A stretch of DNA of 64,000 bases from Euryodendron excelsum (GCA_033060915.1 CM065393.1:6824501-6888500), one strand, 5' to 3'; positions 11,886 to 24,344 are shown, counted from the stretch's first letter. Made by a program: numbers and translations. The notes: generated by a model from the sequence alone, not told the origin.

Positions 11886-13624
11886 ACAAAAGTTCGAATA
11901 ATGAAAAGGAAATTTAGTAGGCCGGGGAGGTAAAAATTTCCCGAAAGAAAAATCTAATTTGCTGAAGCAGAGAAAATGAGATGTTGTTGATAAAAGCTTT
12001 TGGTACTTACATCAACAATCTACAATATCAGCAAAATCCCACTTTTATCTGCACTCGAGTTTATAGATAAGATAATTACTTTCCATTGTGCAGCCAATCA
12101 TCATTAGACCAAAAAAAAAAAAAAAACAATAGAGAAAGTCATGTCATTGTACTAACTTCAAAATAATTTATTATCGTTAATTGGAATCCCTTTTTACGTT
12201 TGCCCTAAAAAAAGGTATACTTTCTGAGTTAGCTAGATTGAAAGACACCACTTAGGTCCAAAAAAAAAAAAAAAAAGAAGAATTTACCTGCTAGCTTTTG
12301 TCCGTAAAATAGAAATGATTAATTAAATCTCTCATTGTATGAATTTATGGTGGCATGATGCATTCAACAAATCACAATCATAATTACTAGAAAACTCTAT
12401 TCAAGAGGGGAAACCGCTTTCCAAAAACTCATTTCTAGAACAGATATGAAACTCTTATGAAATTGGAAGAAAAACTGATAAAAAACGATTATGAGACATT
12501 TCCGAAACTCTAACATAATTTAAAGACACAAGTTAGAAACTCTTAAAAAGTATCGTGGTAACTCTCTAGAAACTTGTTTATCTAATTTCTAGTATGTTTC
12601 AAACTCTCAAATCTTGTTACTTAATAATATATAACTTCTTTAATAAAAATTTATAGGTATTATGTAGTATTAATAGTTTACCTGATCAGCAAAGTATTCT
12701 AAATACTTTATATTGTTGTTTTAATTTTTTTATATATTTAATTTTGTATTACCTAACATTTCTCATTTTTGGTAATTTTTTAAGCCACGTTTCCGCTTTT
12801 GCTTCTCTTGTAACTATTCTTCCGCTTCTCTTTAGCTATGATCGCAACCCAAATCAAAATGGAAAGCGGTATAATTTAAGAAAGAATAGGAGTAGGACAC
12901 ACACCTAGTCACCCGTGGTTATTAATTCGCTTCACCCGTTATAAATGCATGATTGGAGAATCTTGAGCGATTTCAATGAAATATATAAAGTTTTCAAAAG
13001 AAATCCTCACAAAAAAGAAAGTTCTAGAGAGAGAACGGAAAAAAATCCAATAGTTAAGTAGTACGGAGTTTTTCAACATTCATGCCTATCACAATTTGTC
13101 ATGTCTAATTTATTTCCTTAAAAATCTCAAAATTTTAAACAAATTCATGCTAGTGATGTCATAATGAACTAAATGTCATAATTTAATAAGAATGAATACT
13201 GAACATTACGTACTATCTGACTACTGGATTGGATTTTATTATGAGAAGAAGGAGAAGAAGATTCTTAATAAAGAGTGATCGAAGGAGATTCTTCCAAGTT
13301 GAAAAGGAAGGCAATTACTATTCGCCAAATATGGTTTAAGAAGGTAGAGAATTACTTCTAAGCATGCCTTATTAATTTTCATTGACCCCAAAGATCATCG
13401 AATAATATCCCCTAAGTTACGCTTTGGATCATCTAATTTAGGTCCATATTCCTCTAAATTACAGGTCATGGTTGATTGGCACATTGGTCTTCTTCCCATA
13501 TGGGTACCAATTCCCTTTCACTCCTTTAAGTACCGAGACAGGATTTCCCCAACCAAAAGTTGTAATAACCGAGAGATAGTGGAGGTTGTAGAGAAGTTTT
13601 CGGCCAGGGATTCAAGCTTAGAAA

Positions 13625-14054
13625 ATGGCTATAATCTTTGGCTCTACTGGTTTTCTTCTATTCCTCTTTTTTATGGCTGCAGATATGACTCTCTCTCTCT
13701 CTCTTCCTATATATGATTGGACCATTGTGTGTTTGTGTGTAACACAAAGTATTAGTAAACAAATCCTAGAGTATAAAAGTTAGATCCTTTTGTGGGTAGC
13801 TATATAAAAAAAAAATATTCGTACACGAGTGCAAAACGGGGCTTTTATGGCACACACTTTCCACTACGAAAGAATAATATTTCTTCTACTTTTCTCATTC
13901 TTATGGGGGTTTTCGTAGACAAATCAGGTTTACTGCCTCTTGCACATATTCTTGATGAGAAAGCTAATGAGAAAAAATAAATATTCAAATGGAACTTAAG
14001 GGTTGGATATTTCTATACTTTATATATTGTGGACATATCTGTAGTTACATGTTA

Positions 14055-14093
<39 letters not shown>

Positions 14094-14463
14094 GTTAATA
14101 CGAGTGCCAACAGTGGAAGGTGAAACAACATGCAAGGATATAATAGGAGATTGTGGGCATGACTGCAATGCAAGGTGTAGTGCAAAATACCCGGGTGGTC
14201 AGGGAGTTTGTGTTATCGTTGTTGATAACCCTTCATACTGCACATGCTACTACAACTGTGGTCCACTGGAACCTCTGCCAGCTCCGCCACCACCGGAGAG
14301 GAATTGCCACACTGTTATAGGAGACTGTGTTAGCAAGGCATACTGGAATGCAAGGTGTATTGCGAATCACCCCGGTGGTGAAGGGCGGTGTTATCCCTAT
14401 CAACCGTCATATTGCACCTGCGACTACAACTGTGGTCCACCTCCAATGCTGAAGAAGAATTAA
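13625..14463 (+). pseudogene. DEFL copy 1: two-domain defensin-like gene, damaged
   Basis: By comparison with copy 2, exon 1 is 13625-13682 (start ATG GCT ATA, a hydrophobic signal peptide) and exon 2 is 14105-14463. Exon 2 encodes two tandem cysteine domains joined by a Pro-rich linker. Domain 1 has eight cysteines with the spacing C-x3-C, then C-x-C-x3-C, and a GVC gamma-core-like word, the pattern of the cysteine-stabilised alpha-beta (defensin-like) fold. Domain 2 has only seven, because the third Cys is Trp (TGG), whereas copy 2 has TGC. The intron donor that is GT in copy 2 is AT here (13683-13684), so normal splicing should fail. An ORF from ATG 14029 runs through the intronic CT repeat into exon 2 (144 codons) and could supply a different leader. 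Family members are secreted host-defence or signalling peptides; the target is unknown. Confidence 0.7.
14061..14091 (+). repeat. (CT)n microsatellite at the DEFL intron 3' end
   Basis: An uninterrupted CT repeat of 31 bp ends 13 bp before exon 2. It serves as the polypyrimidine tract of the intron. Copy 2 has a 36 bp CT repeat at the matching place (42271-42306). Confidence 0.9.
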
Positions 14464-14499
14464 TTGCATCACCCCTTAGGTTTTTGAATGTGAAAGTGT

Positions 14500-15060
14500 A
14501 ATACACACACACACACATATATATATATAAAAGTTGTGTTTATCCTTATATTTTGTCTCTCTCTTATGTGGTGTTTTAAATGTTCAGATACTTTTAAAAT
14601 GCCACGTCACAGGGGTAATTTATTAGATAACTATTGAATTTATTATTTTATTAAACTTATTGTATAGTTTTGTAAGATATATATATATATATATATATAT
14701 AGATAAGATAAGATAAGATTAGTTTTTGTAATATAGATAAGATATATATATCATATTGTTAGGACTCTTTCTAAACTTAATATCTATAAAAAAAAAAGTT
14801 ATTATAATTAAATAAAAAACATTATATATATCTATATCTATTTATATTTTAGAGATATGATACGATATATTAGTTTTGTAAATATATATATGTATATATA
14901 TATATATATAAGATTAGTTTTGTAAGATAGATAAGATATATATAATATCAGATTGTATATGATGTGATTATAATTAAATAAAATACCATATAAGTCAATA
15001 TTTATTTATATTTTAAAGATATGATACGATTGTATAATTAATTATTATAAATTTTAAATT
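14500..15060. repeat. AT-rich block with (TA)n microsatellites
   Basis: TA runs at about 14515-14530, 14676-14702 and 14880-14910, with ATAAGATA repeats between them. It lies just downstream of DEFL copy 1 and holds no ORF. Confidence 0.7.
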
Positions 15061-15230
15061 AATTATTTATGATTTGAATAATTTTTACTCCCGTGCATTG
15101 CACGGGTTGACAACTATTTACTATATTATGATAACAAAAATGGCTTGCGTGATTGTATATGCCTCTATGTTTGTTACAAGTGTTGAAAGTTGTGTTATCT
15201 ATCATCTATTGTCTGTATTTTAAATTTATA

Positions 15231-16051
15231 ACAATTGGTTGTTAGGTCTTTGATATTGAAAAATTTAATATCTAATTTTTAAAATTTTTTTTAAATCTTA
15301 AATTACTAATATTTCATGTCTCATAATAGTGTTGGTCTATTTGTAAATTTAGAAACTTTTTCTTTATTAAAACTTGGGTAATCTTAATGGCATTGCGGAT
15401 AGTTTTACCCCAAATTCAAAGAGACTACAATTCTTGTTTTAAATTTTGTTAAATATCTCTCCTATAATTTTAGAAAGTTTTTCCTTAAATTCCAAACTAT
15501 GTAATTTCTTGTTCAAATCTCTTTAATTTCTCTATTGGGAAGGACAAATATCTGTCATATAGGTACAATTAATATTCGCCAACAACAAGATGTTTATAAG
15601 AAATATGGATCTATATGAGTTGGATATTGTGATGTTTTCTTTTAGGATCTTTTTTTTTTTTTTTTTCAAATTTAGTGGGTAATGTTGACAACTAAAAATT
15701 AGCATGGTTTGGAGACTAGATTAATCCTAATTGGTTATTCTCGTTTAATATCATAACCAGCAAACCTGTGTTTTCAAGTAACTATTGGTACATATTTAAT
15801 ATTGATTAGCTAACTATTGGTAGTAGTCTTATGTTGAATCGTTGTAGATTACATTTTCATAGTACATGATTTAACCTACTATTCAATGATCAAACACTGT
15901 TCTATAAAAAAAATTAAGAATTAGCCGGGATGTTTTAGAATGCTTTATGCATGCCTAGTATTTAAGAATGAGAACACACCCCTTATTTTGGTGTTTGAAA
16001 AACAAAAGGCAAGTCTTTCATTCTAGTTGGAGACCCAACTGTAATAACCCT
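15231..16051. other. AT-rich spacer
   Basis: No gene, repeat array or element end is recognised. A T-run lies at 15650-15666. The right edge is the 9 bp TSD of the MULE (16052-16060). Confidence 0.5.
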
Positions 16052-16060
16052 CTTATTCAT

Positions 16061-16180
16061 GGGGTTTTTCCCAAAATAAATAAATTAGAAAACTTTTTTC
16101 CCAAAATAATGTAAAACGCAATTTAGAGTTGCGTTTTAAGAGAAAATGCAACCTTAAAATGCGTTTTCTGTAAGAGAATA
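16061..16180 (+). repeat. MULE left terminal inverted repeat
   Basis: Matches the reverse complement of 37340-37478 nearly base for base through TTCCCAAAATAAATAAATT, GTAAAACGCAATTT and TTTTAAGAGAAAA. The right copy has about 30 extra bases (a second CCAAAATAAT word), so the two TIRs differ by one internal duplication or deletion. Confidence 0.9.
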
Positions 16181-16324
16181 AAGCTGCGAAAAAATTATGA
16201 ACAAAACGCAGAAAAATTATGAACAAAACGCAGATGGTGGGTGAATTTTCTTACAAAAAGCAGATAGAGGGTGAGTTTTCTGACAAAACGAAAAAGTGAA
16301 TAGGAGTTTTTTTTTTTTTTAAAT

Positions 16325-16351
16325 CCCCCCCCCCCCCCCCCCCCCCCCCCC
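16325..16351. repeat. C27 homopolymer in the MULE left arm
   Basis: Twenty-seven consecutive C residues. The opposite strand can form G-quadruplex structure. The mirror position in the right arm is G-rich (36830-37130). Homopolymer length may be affected by sequencing or assembly error. Confidence 0.85.
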
Positions 16352-16559
16352 AAAAATGACCCTTTCCCATAACAACCCCCCCATAACTAATTTCCTTTTA
16401 ATTAATTTTATATTTCAATCCCACTAATCCTTCTTTTAATTAATTTTATATTCTTTTTTTTCTAATTGAAAATTTTTATTTTCTTTTATACTCTTTTTTC
16501 TCCCTTCTAATTAATTCTATATTCTTTCTATATTTTTTTTAAAATAACTAATTTTATAT

Positions 16560-16960
16560 TTTATTTAAAATAAAATAATTTTATTTAAATGTATAAAATC
16601 AAAATTGTTGTAAGAGTTTAGTAAAAATAATAATTATTAAAATAATTAAATTTAAAATTTTGTTAGTAATTAATTTAGTAAAAATAATAATGATTAAATA
16701 ATTAAATTTAAAAATGTGTTACAAATTAGTTTAGTAAAAATAATAATGATTAAAGAATTAAATTTAAAAATGTGTTACAAATTAGTTTAGTAAAAATAAT
16801 AATGATTAAATAATTAAATTTAAAAATGTGTTAGTAATTAGTAATAAAATATTAGAATCGAAATTGTGGTAAGAGTTTAGTAAAAATAACAATGAGTAAA
16901 ATAATTAAAATAATAATGAGTAAAATAATTAAATTTAATGTAGGAACTTTTTTTTTTTAA
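16560..16960. repeat. AT-rich minisatellite, MULE left arm
   Basis: About 55 bp units built on AGTTTAGTAAAAATAATAATG, ATTAAATAATTAAATTTAAAA and TGTGTTA repeat about five times. The reverse complement of this array is found in the right arm at 35230-35900. Confidence 0.8.
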
Positions 16961-18520
16961 ATTTTCATTCATGTGTATTTTTTTTTTTTTTTTTTGCCTT
17001 TGAAAGTTTTATATAGGCTCTTTTTATTTTAAAAATTTTATTATATAATAGCTAAAGAAACATAAATAGTTTGTTTACGAAATTATATTTCTTGTGATGT
17101 CAGAAAATTCATAGAACCCCTAAATGTTGTAATTGTCTTAAATGAAAATAACAATTTGTAGCATATAATTTTTTTCGCTAACAAAATAACTCCTAGCCCT
17201 AACTTTAAAAACAGAAATAAGCTTTACGGATCATGTTCGTAACAACACAACCATAACGCTAACCCTAATAATGATCATCCTAAACACCAAATTCCATATC
17301 ATAGCCTTATATATATGTTTTGCTCGCTTCCTTAAACTTGTTATAACATTAAACTTGTTATATGATTTTTTGCTATTGTACCTGTCTTAAAATTTAATGT
17401 ATACCTATGTATGGTGAGTTCCCTACAAAATTATTAAAAAAAATAGAAAGCGATGTCATACCACCTACAATAGATAATACATGCAAATAAAAACGATATC
17501 ATGTATCTGGGGGTAAAACGCATACAATAGATAATAGTAATACATAATACTAATGAAACCTACTGAACAATGATCGCCCTAAACGCCCCCCTGTGAAACA
17601 TGTTCGAGCCCTTCAGGTTCTCAATCCTCTACGAACCCCCAAATCCTGTTGCTGGTCCTGACCACTCTGTCCTCTGTCAACACCCACCTCCGCCTGCTCG
17701 TCCTCATCACTCACTGCTACCAACTCTTTGTTGAGTCAATGCCTTGATTTTGATGATAACAAAACATGGTTAAATGATCTAATAATTCTACTTAGTGTGC
17801 AGATGAATTATTAATTAGATCTTGACTTGAAGCTCATCATAATAGTGGATTTATGATGCAAAGATTTGTATAAAGAATGAAAAGCATGATGAAGTGATGC
17901 ATTCTACAAAGCTGATATTATAAGAAGAAAAAGAAATCTCAAGTTGATGAAAATCCTAGATTGAAGATTGATAAGCATGAAAGAATAGCATATTCAACAA
18001 TAGTGATTTTATAAGAGAATGAAGATGATGGATATCCAAAAAAGAAGAATGAAAATGATCAAAGTCTTGATTTAAAAGATTGAAAACTTTGAGGACTTGA
18101 AGATATCTTGCAAGAATAGAAAAAGAAGAGACCATATCAAAAACATAAAAGCTTTCTTCAAAGATTTAAAGATGTCTTGAAGACATGGAAGGAATCACAA
18201 GACTTGGAAAGCTTTCTTGGAAGAATTGTTGAAGTCCATGGAGAAGCCATGTTGATTGAAGAAATGAAGATTCTAAGTCATGGAAGCTCTCTTGAAGATC
18301 TTGAAGAAGACTTGAATCAATGGATGAAGCTATGATGATGGAAGAGCTCTACAAGTGATGAAAATGAAGAAAATTCACCTTGAATGGATTGAAGATATTC
18401 TTGGAGTCATCTAACTTTGAAGAAGTGTTTGCAAGCTTTAAAAAGCCTATTTAGATGATCCTTGAAGAGATTGGAAGCTTTGGAAAAGAATGAAGAAAAG
18501 TTGCAAAAATATGGGTTTTG

Positions 18521-18780
18521 GTAAAAAGAGTCGACCCCTCAAGCAAAAAGAGTCGACTCATTCGAACAGAGCCTTGGATTTGTGCTGGAGACTCAAAAGA
18601 GTCGACTCCTGGCCAAAAAGAGTCGACTCATTGCAACAGAGAACAAAAGTTCTGCAGACAGCTTAAAAGAGTCGACTCCTGTGACAAAAAGAGTCGACTC
18701 ATTTGGACAGTGACTTGAAAAATCTGCTGAAATGCAAAAAGAGTCGACTCATTGTGAAAAGAGTCGACCCCTAGACCGTA
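18521..18780 (+). repeat. Eight GAGTCGACTC palindromes, LTR promoter region
   Basis: Copies start at about 18529, 18549, 18599, 18619, 18669, 18689, 18741 and 18761. They form four pairs: about 20 bp within a pair and about 50 bp between pairs, so a roughly 70 bp period. Members alternate between a CCT and a CAT continuation. The same array is in the 3' LTR at 28190-28445. Clustered palindromes upstream of the TATA box are a described feature of Sirevirus LTRs; binding proteins are not known to me. Confidence 0.85.
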
Positions 18781-18867
18781 ATGGCTAGTTTTCTGATAGA
18801 CGGTATGGGCAAAAAATGCAACCAAATCTTCTCCCATACTTCTCCAACGGCTAGAATCGATTCATAC

Positions 18868-18877
18868 CTATATATAT
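18868..18877 (+). promoter_or_regulatory. Putative Sirevirus LTR TATA box
   Basis: CTATATATAT about 100 bp downstream of the palindrome array and followed by transcribed-looking leader sequence. The corresponding site in the 3' LTR is at about 28539-28548. Confidence 0.5.
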
Positions 18878-19516
18878 GAGATACATACAGCTTCAAAGAA
18901 GTAGAAGAGAGCAATCATACCATTCATATCAAGTGCTTGAAGTTGAAAATCACCTGTACCTCACTGCCACATATTTTTGCTGAGTGTTTAAAGTTATCCA
19001 TTGAGTTGTATTCCTTCATATACTCACTAGGAGAGTCATTCTTTGTATAATTTTCATTCATTCTCATTTGGGTGGGTTTGTAACCTTGTAAGTTTGAGTG
19101 TTCTTGGGAAAAACACTTGTAAGTTTAAGAGAAGCTTGGACAAAATCTCTTGGGTTTTGAAAGCTTGGGAAGAAGCTTTTGTAAGAGTGAGCTGGGCACT
19201 CGTGGCACAACCAGCAGCTGTGTAAGGAGTATTGCATAGTGGAATTCCTTCGAAAGGATCGAAGAAGAGAGGACGTAGGCAAGGTTGGCGGAACCTCTAT
19301 AAATCTGGTGTATATATCTTCTGCCTCTGTTTTGCTTACTTGCTCATTATACATGTTTGCAAATACTTGTATTAATGTACACTTCATTTGCTTGATACAT
19401 ATACTTTGATTATTTGTTACTAAAATACATAAACGATTTTTAGTTGCAATTCTTGTTATAAATTCTATAAAACCCAATTCACCCCCCCTCTTGGGTTGCC
19501 TACTTGGGCCAACAAT

Positions 19517-19528
19517 TGGTATCAGAGC
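19517..19528 (+). other. Primer-binding site, initiator tRNA-Met
   Basis: TGGTATCAGAGC lies two bases after the 5' LTR. It is complementary to the 3' end of initiator tRNA-Met, the standard primer of plant copia elements. Confidence 0.95.
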
Positions 19529-19570
19529 TAGTACTCTAGTTTAAAGGCTTAACATCCTTAGAGTTGATCC

Positions 19571-21115
19571 ATGGCAACCATGTTTGGAAACTCTCTAGGT
19601 GAGGGTCAATCCACCAACAGACCTCCAATGTTTAATGGTACAAACTACAATTATTGGAAGAATATAATGAGAATTTATATTCAATCTGTTGACTATGAGT
19701 TATGGATGATTATTGTTAATGGTCCTAAAACTCCTAGCAAGGTTATTGAAAGAGAAGTTATCCCTAAACCTGAAAATGAATAGGATGAGAATGACATGAA
19801 GCTTATGCAATCTAATGCTAAGGCTATGAATATCTTATATTGTGCATTAGATCCAAATGAGTTTAATAGAATTTCTACTTGTGAATCTGCCAAAGAAATT
19901 TGGGACAGACTTGAAGTAACTCATGAAGAGACCAATCAGGTCAAGGAGCCAAAAATTAATATTCTTGTGCATAATTATGAATTATTTAAAATGAAATCTA
20001 ATGAGTTTATAACTGAGATGTTCACTAGATTCACTGACATTGTAAATGGTTTAAAGTCTCTTGGAAAAGTGTATCCTAACAGTGAACAGGTGAGGAAAAT
20101 CTTAAGATCACTGCCAAAGACATGGGAAGCAAAGGTGGCAGCCATTCAGGAAGCTAAAGACCTCAACACTCTACCTCTTGAAGAGCTTCTTGGCTCTCTT
20201 ATGACTTATGAGCTAACCCGAAAACAGAATGCTCAAGAAGAAGAGGACAAGAAAAAGAAGTCTGTTGCATTCAAGACCACCACATCAGAAAATGAATCTG
20301 GAAGTGAAGAAGAAGATGAGGAAGATCTTGCTCTCATCACAAGAAAATTCAAGAGATTCATGAAAACAAGGTGGAAGGGAGGAAAGAAGATTGAAGCAAA
20401 GGGTGAATCTAACAACAAGGATTTTACCATTATATGCTACGAATGCAAAAAGTCAGGACACATAAGAAATGAGTGTCCCCAGCTGAAAAAGAAAGGAAAG
20501 AAAGAAAGAGGGAAGAAGGCTCTAGCTGCAACATGGAGTGACAGTGAGGATTCAAGCTTAGATGAATCTGAAACTCATGAAGTAGCCAACCTATGTCTTA
20601 TGGCACATGAAGAAGAAACAGAGGTAACTAATTCTGATTTTTCTTTTAATGAATTGCAAGATGCTTTTGATGATTTGATGGTTGAATTTAAAAAGCTCAG
20701 CATCAAAAACAATCTTCTCAAGAATATGGTATTCACTCTCACAGAAGAAAGTAAAGAGTTACAAAATGAAAATGACATTTTGAAAAATGAAAACTCTGCT
20801 TTGAAAGAAAAAGTTACCGATTTAGAAAAATCGCTCTCTAAATGTGTCAATGGAAGAGATAAACTTGATGTTATGCTTGGAAAACGAAATTGCTCTCTTG
20901 ACAAGGCTGGAATAGGTTACAATGTTTTTAAACATAAAAAGTTTTCAAAAGCACCAATCACATGCTTTTATTGTCATAAGAGAGGTCACTTTGCAAATCA
21001 ATGTTTCCTTATACAACAATCTCATGCTATCAAGAAAGCTTGGGTTCCAAAAGGAACATTGAAGACTAACTCCACTGGACCCAAGATGATTTGGGTACCA
21101 AAGGTCAAAGGTTGA
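19571..21115 (+). pseudogene. Sirevirus gag with one nonsense codon
   Basis: The frame from ATG 19571 runs to TGA at 21113-21115, about 514 codons, broken only by TAG at 19781-19783. The flanking codons resume in the same frame at once, so this is most likely a Trp TGG changed to TAG. The N-terminal half is a copia gag (YWKNIMRIYIQSVDYELW). Two CCHC zinc knuckles follow, CYECKKSGHIRNEC near 20437 and CFYCHKRGHFANQC near 20962, separated by an acidic stretch and a long Leu/Lys/Glu coiled coil (about 20640-20900). Two knuckles with a coiled coil between is typical of Sireviruses. Gag packages the RNA in the cytoplasm. Pol continues in the +1 frame about 16 bases later. Confidence 0.88.
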
Positions 21116-21131
21116 GTTGCTTATTTTGTAG

Positions 21132-24100
21132 GTGTGTCTTCAAGCCAATTCCAAAAAGGATCAATGGTACTTGGACAGTGGTTGTTCAAGACATATGACT
21201 GGAGATGAAACTCAATTCACTTCTCTCACACCAAAAGATGGAGGATTGGTCACTTTTGGAGATAATAGCAAAGACAAGATCATCGGTAGAGGTAGTATTG
21301 GTAAAAAATCTTTAACTTCTATTGAGAATGTTCTACTTGTTAAAGGACTTAAACACAACCTGTTAAGCATTAGTCAATTGTGTGACAAAGGTTGCAAAGT
21401 AGTATTTGAATCATCTAAATGTAATGTAGTAAACATAAATGATAACAAGATCATATTGACTGGCCATAGACAAGGCAATATTTACACTTTCAACTTAAAT
21501 GAATTATCTTCTTGTAAGATCAAATGCCTTGCTGCTGTGAGCAAAGAGGATAGTTGGTTGTGGCATAGAAGGCTTGGCCATATTAGTATGAGCATTATTT
21601 CAAAAATTTTGAAAAATGAGTTAGTAAATGGTCTTCCCAAACTCAAGTTTGAAAAAGACAACTTGTGATGCATGTCAAATGGGAAAACAAACCAGAGTGT
21701 CTTTTAAATCTACAAACATGCTCTCTACTTCTAGACCACTTCAACTATTGCATATGGATTTGTTTGGACCAACTAGAACTCTAAGCTTAGCTGGTAAATA
21801 ATATGCTCTTGTCATTGTCGATGATTACTCAAGGTTTACATAGACATTCTTTCTAGCTCACAAAGATGAAACAATTGCTTTCTTTACCAAATTTTGTAAA
21901 AGGGTTCAAAACGAAAAAGGATTTACAATCACAACAATTAGGACTGACCATGGTGGTGAGTTTGATTGCAAACCTTTTGAAACATATTGTGATGAAAATG
22001 GTTTTGAACATAATTTTTCAGCACCTAGAACTCCTCAACAAAATGGAGTTGTTGAGAGGAAAAACAGGACTTCGAAAGAAATGGGGAGAACAATGCTTTG
22101 TGAAAACAATTTGCCAAAATATTTTTGGGCTGAAGCTGTTAACACAGCTTGCTATGTGTTAAACAGAGTTTTGGTAATAAAATTTTTAAATAAAACCCCA
22201 TACGAACTTTGGAAAAACAAGAAACCAAATGTTTCATGTTTTAGAGCTTTTGGATGTAAATGCTTTGTGTTGAATAATAACAAGGACAACCTTGGTAAAT
22301 TTGATGCAAAATCTGACGAAGCTATCTTTCTAGGATATTCCTCACATAGCAAGGCTTATAGAGTTTACAATAAGAAAACCTTAGTTGTTGAAGAATCAAT
22401 TCATGTTACCTTTGATGAACTAAACTCTTTGTCTAGAAAGGCTGTGAATGATGATATAGATGATGTGGAGAAGAACTTGGATAAGATGAACATTGATCAA
22501 ACTCAAAATGAAGCTTCACCACATGACAAAGGAAATCAAGATGACTCCTCAAGCCAACAAAATGAGAATGAAGGATTGCCAAAGGAGTGAAAATTTGTCC
22601 ACAACCATCCAACAGAGCAAATACTAGGTGATCCATCACAAGGGGTAAGAACAAGATCATCTCTTAGAAATGTGTGTAATCATCTTGCTTTTCTTTCACA
22701 AATAGAACCAAAATGTTTTCAAAATGCTAAAAATGATGAGTCATGGATTATGGCCATGCAAGAAGAATTAAACCAATTTGAAAGGAATAAGGTTTGGAAT
22801 CTTGTTCCTAGACCTAAAGATCATCCTGTAATTGGAACCAAATGGGTGTTCAGAAACAAGATGGATGAATCTGGAACCATTACTAGAAACAAAGCAAGAC
22901 TTGTAGCTCAAGGCTATAGTCAAGAAGAAGGTATTGATTTTGATGAGACATATGCACCTGTAGCTAGATTAGAAGCTATTAGAATGTTGCTTGCATTCTC
23001 ATGTTTCAAGAATTTCAAATTTTATCAAATGGATATGAAGAGTGCATTCTTGAATGGTTTTATATCTGAAGAGGTGTATGTTGAACAACCTCTTAGTTTT
23101 GAAAATCCTATATTTCCAGAACATGTTTTCAAACTTACTAAAGCCCTATATGGTTTAAAGCAAGCCCCAAGGGCCTGGTATGAAAGGCTAAGCAAATTTT
23201 TAACCGAAAACGATTTTACGAGAGGAAAAGTTGATACAACTCTTTTTATAAAGGTTAAAAATCATGACATGTTGCTTGTGCAAATTTATGTTGATGACAT
23301 TATATTTGGCTCTACTAATGAAAAGCTTTGCAAAGAATTTGCTAAGTGTATACAGGGTGAGTTTGAGATGAGCATGATGGGTGAGCTCAATTACTTTCTT
23401 GGACTTCAAATCAAACAATCAAAGGAAGGAATTTTCATTAACCAAGCTAAGTACATCAAAAATCTACTAAAGAAGTTTGGGCTGAAAAATGCGAAACCAT
23501 TGGGCACTCCTATGAATATTTCAACAAAACTTGACAGTGATGAGAAAGGTATTTCAGTAGATACCAAGCTATATAGAAGTATGACAGGCTCATTGCTCTA
23601 CTTGACTGCTAGTAGGCCTGATATTATGTTTAGTGTATGTTTGTGTGCTCGATTTCAATCTAATCTAAAGGAATCACATATTGTTGCTGTTAAACGAATA
23701 TTTAGGTACCTTAAGCACACACCTAATCTTAGATTGTGGTATCCTAAAAACACATCTTTGAACTTAATTGGTTATTCAGATGTTGATTATGCTGGTAGCA
23801 AAGTTGATAGAAAAAGCACTAGTGGATCTTGTCAATTTCTTGGAAATATGCTTGTTTCATGGTCTAGTAAGAAACAAAACTCTGTTGCACTTTGTATAGC
23901 CGAGGCTGAGTATATTGCAGCCGAAAGTTGTTGTGCACAAGTGCTTTGGATAAAACATCAATTAGAGGACTTTGGTTTAACATTTGAACATATTCCAGTT
24001 AGATATGATAACACAAGTGCCATCAATCTGACTAAAAACCCTATCCAACACTCTCGCACAAAACATATTGAGATTAGACATCATTTTATACGTGATCATG

Positions 24101-24234
24101 TGCAAAAAGGTGACATCTTGCTTGATTTTGTGAGTACTGAACATCAACTTGCAGATATATTCACAAAACCCTTAAATGAAGATAGGTTTTGTATGATTAG
24201 GAGAGAATTGGGAATGAGCAACCCTTTATCGTGA
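21132..24234 (+). pseudogene. Sirevirus pol: protease, integrase, RT, RNase H
   Basis: Order is as in Ty1/copia. Protease active site DSG is in YLDSGCSRHM (about 21170). The integrase zinc motif HRRLGH sits near 21565 and its core has MDLFGPT, RTDHGGEF and NGVVERK. Reverse transcriptase has [11 protein letters not shown] and the catalytic YVDD (about 23288-23299). RNase H ends in the tRNA-primer-type tail [11 protein letters not shown]. Breaks are: frameshift at about 21650-21665, TAA at 21799-21801, TAG at 21841-21843, TGA at 22588-22590. The two latter replace expected Trp codons. From 22672 to 24234 (520 codons) RT and RNase H are fully open. The start lies after a TAG (21129-21131) and in a frame different from gag, so gag-pol expression would need recoding, or the junction is mutated. 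Confidence 0.88.
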
Positions 24235-24344
24235 ATGCTTAGATGTCTATATATGTTTGATAAATGCATAAGTATCTTTGAAATAGATTACAAACTTGTT
24301 TGATGCATTTCATGGCTTTTAAAAACACATCTTTGCATTTCTGG

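Larger units (their letters stand above)
11990..15230 (+). repeat. DEFL duplication unit 1
   Basis: This unit aligns by eye, with gaps, to 40700-42860. Shared pieces are the leader around 12040-12160 (ATCTGCACT, TCATCATTAGAC, GTCATGTCATT), TTATAAATGC...GGAGAATCT at about 12940, the 5' flank GCATGCCTTA at about 13365, exon 1, the intron and exon 2. Unit 1 carries about 700 bp of extra sequence at 12230-12930. The 3' flank (14540-14620) matches 44380-44470, and ACTCCCGTGCAT at about 15090 matches about 45170. Confidence 0.7.
17729..19514 (+). repeat. Sirevirus 5' LTR
   Basis: Starts TGTTGAGTCAATGCC and ends GGGCCAACA. Contains eight GAGTCGAC palindromes (18528-18770) and a TATATATA box (18868-18877). 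The short ORFs within the LTR are not taken as genes. Confidence 0.95.

Noticed and set aside
18521..18780. Possible satellite or CRISPR-type repeat
   Set aside because: The spaced palindromes lie within an LTR and are repeated in the partner LTR, so they are promoter-region motifs of the element.
19064..19477. 137-codon minus-strand ORF, nearly repeated at 28725-29186
   Set aside because: It is inside the LTR and duplicated only because the LTRs are. Antisense to the leader, no domain.
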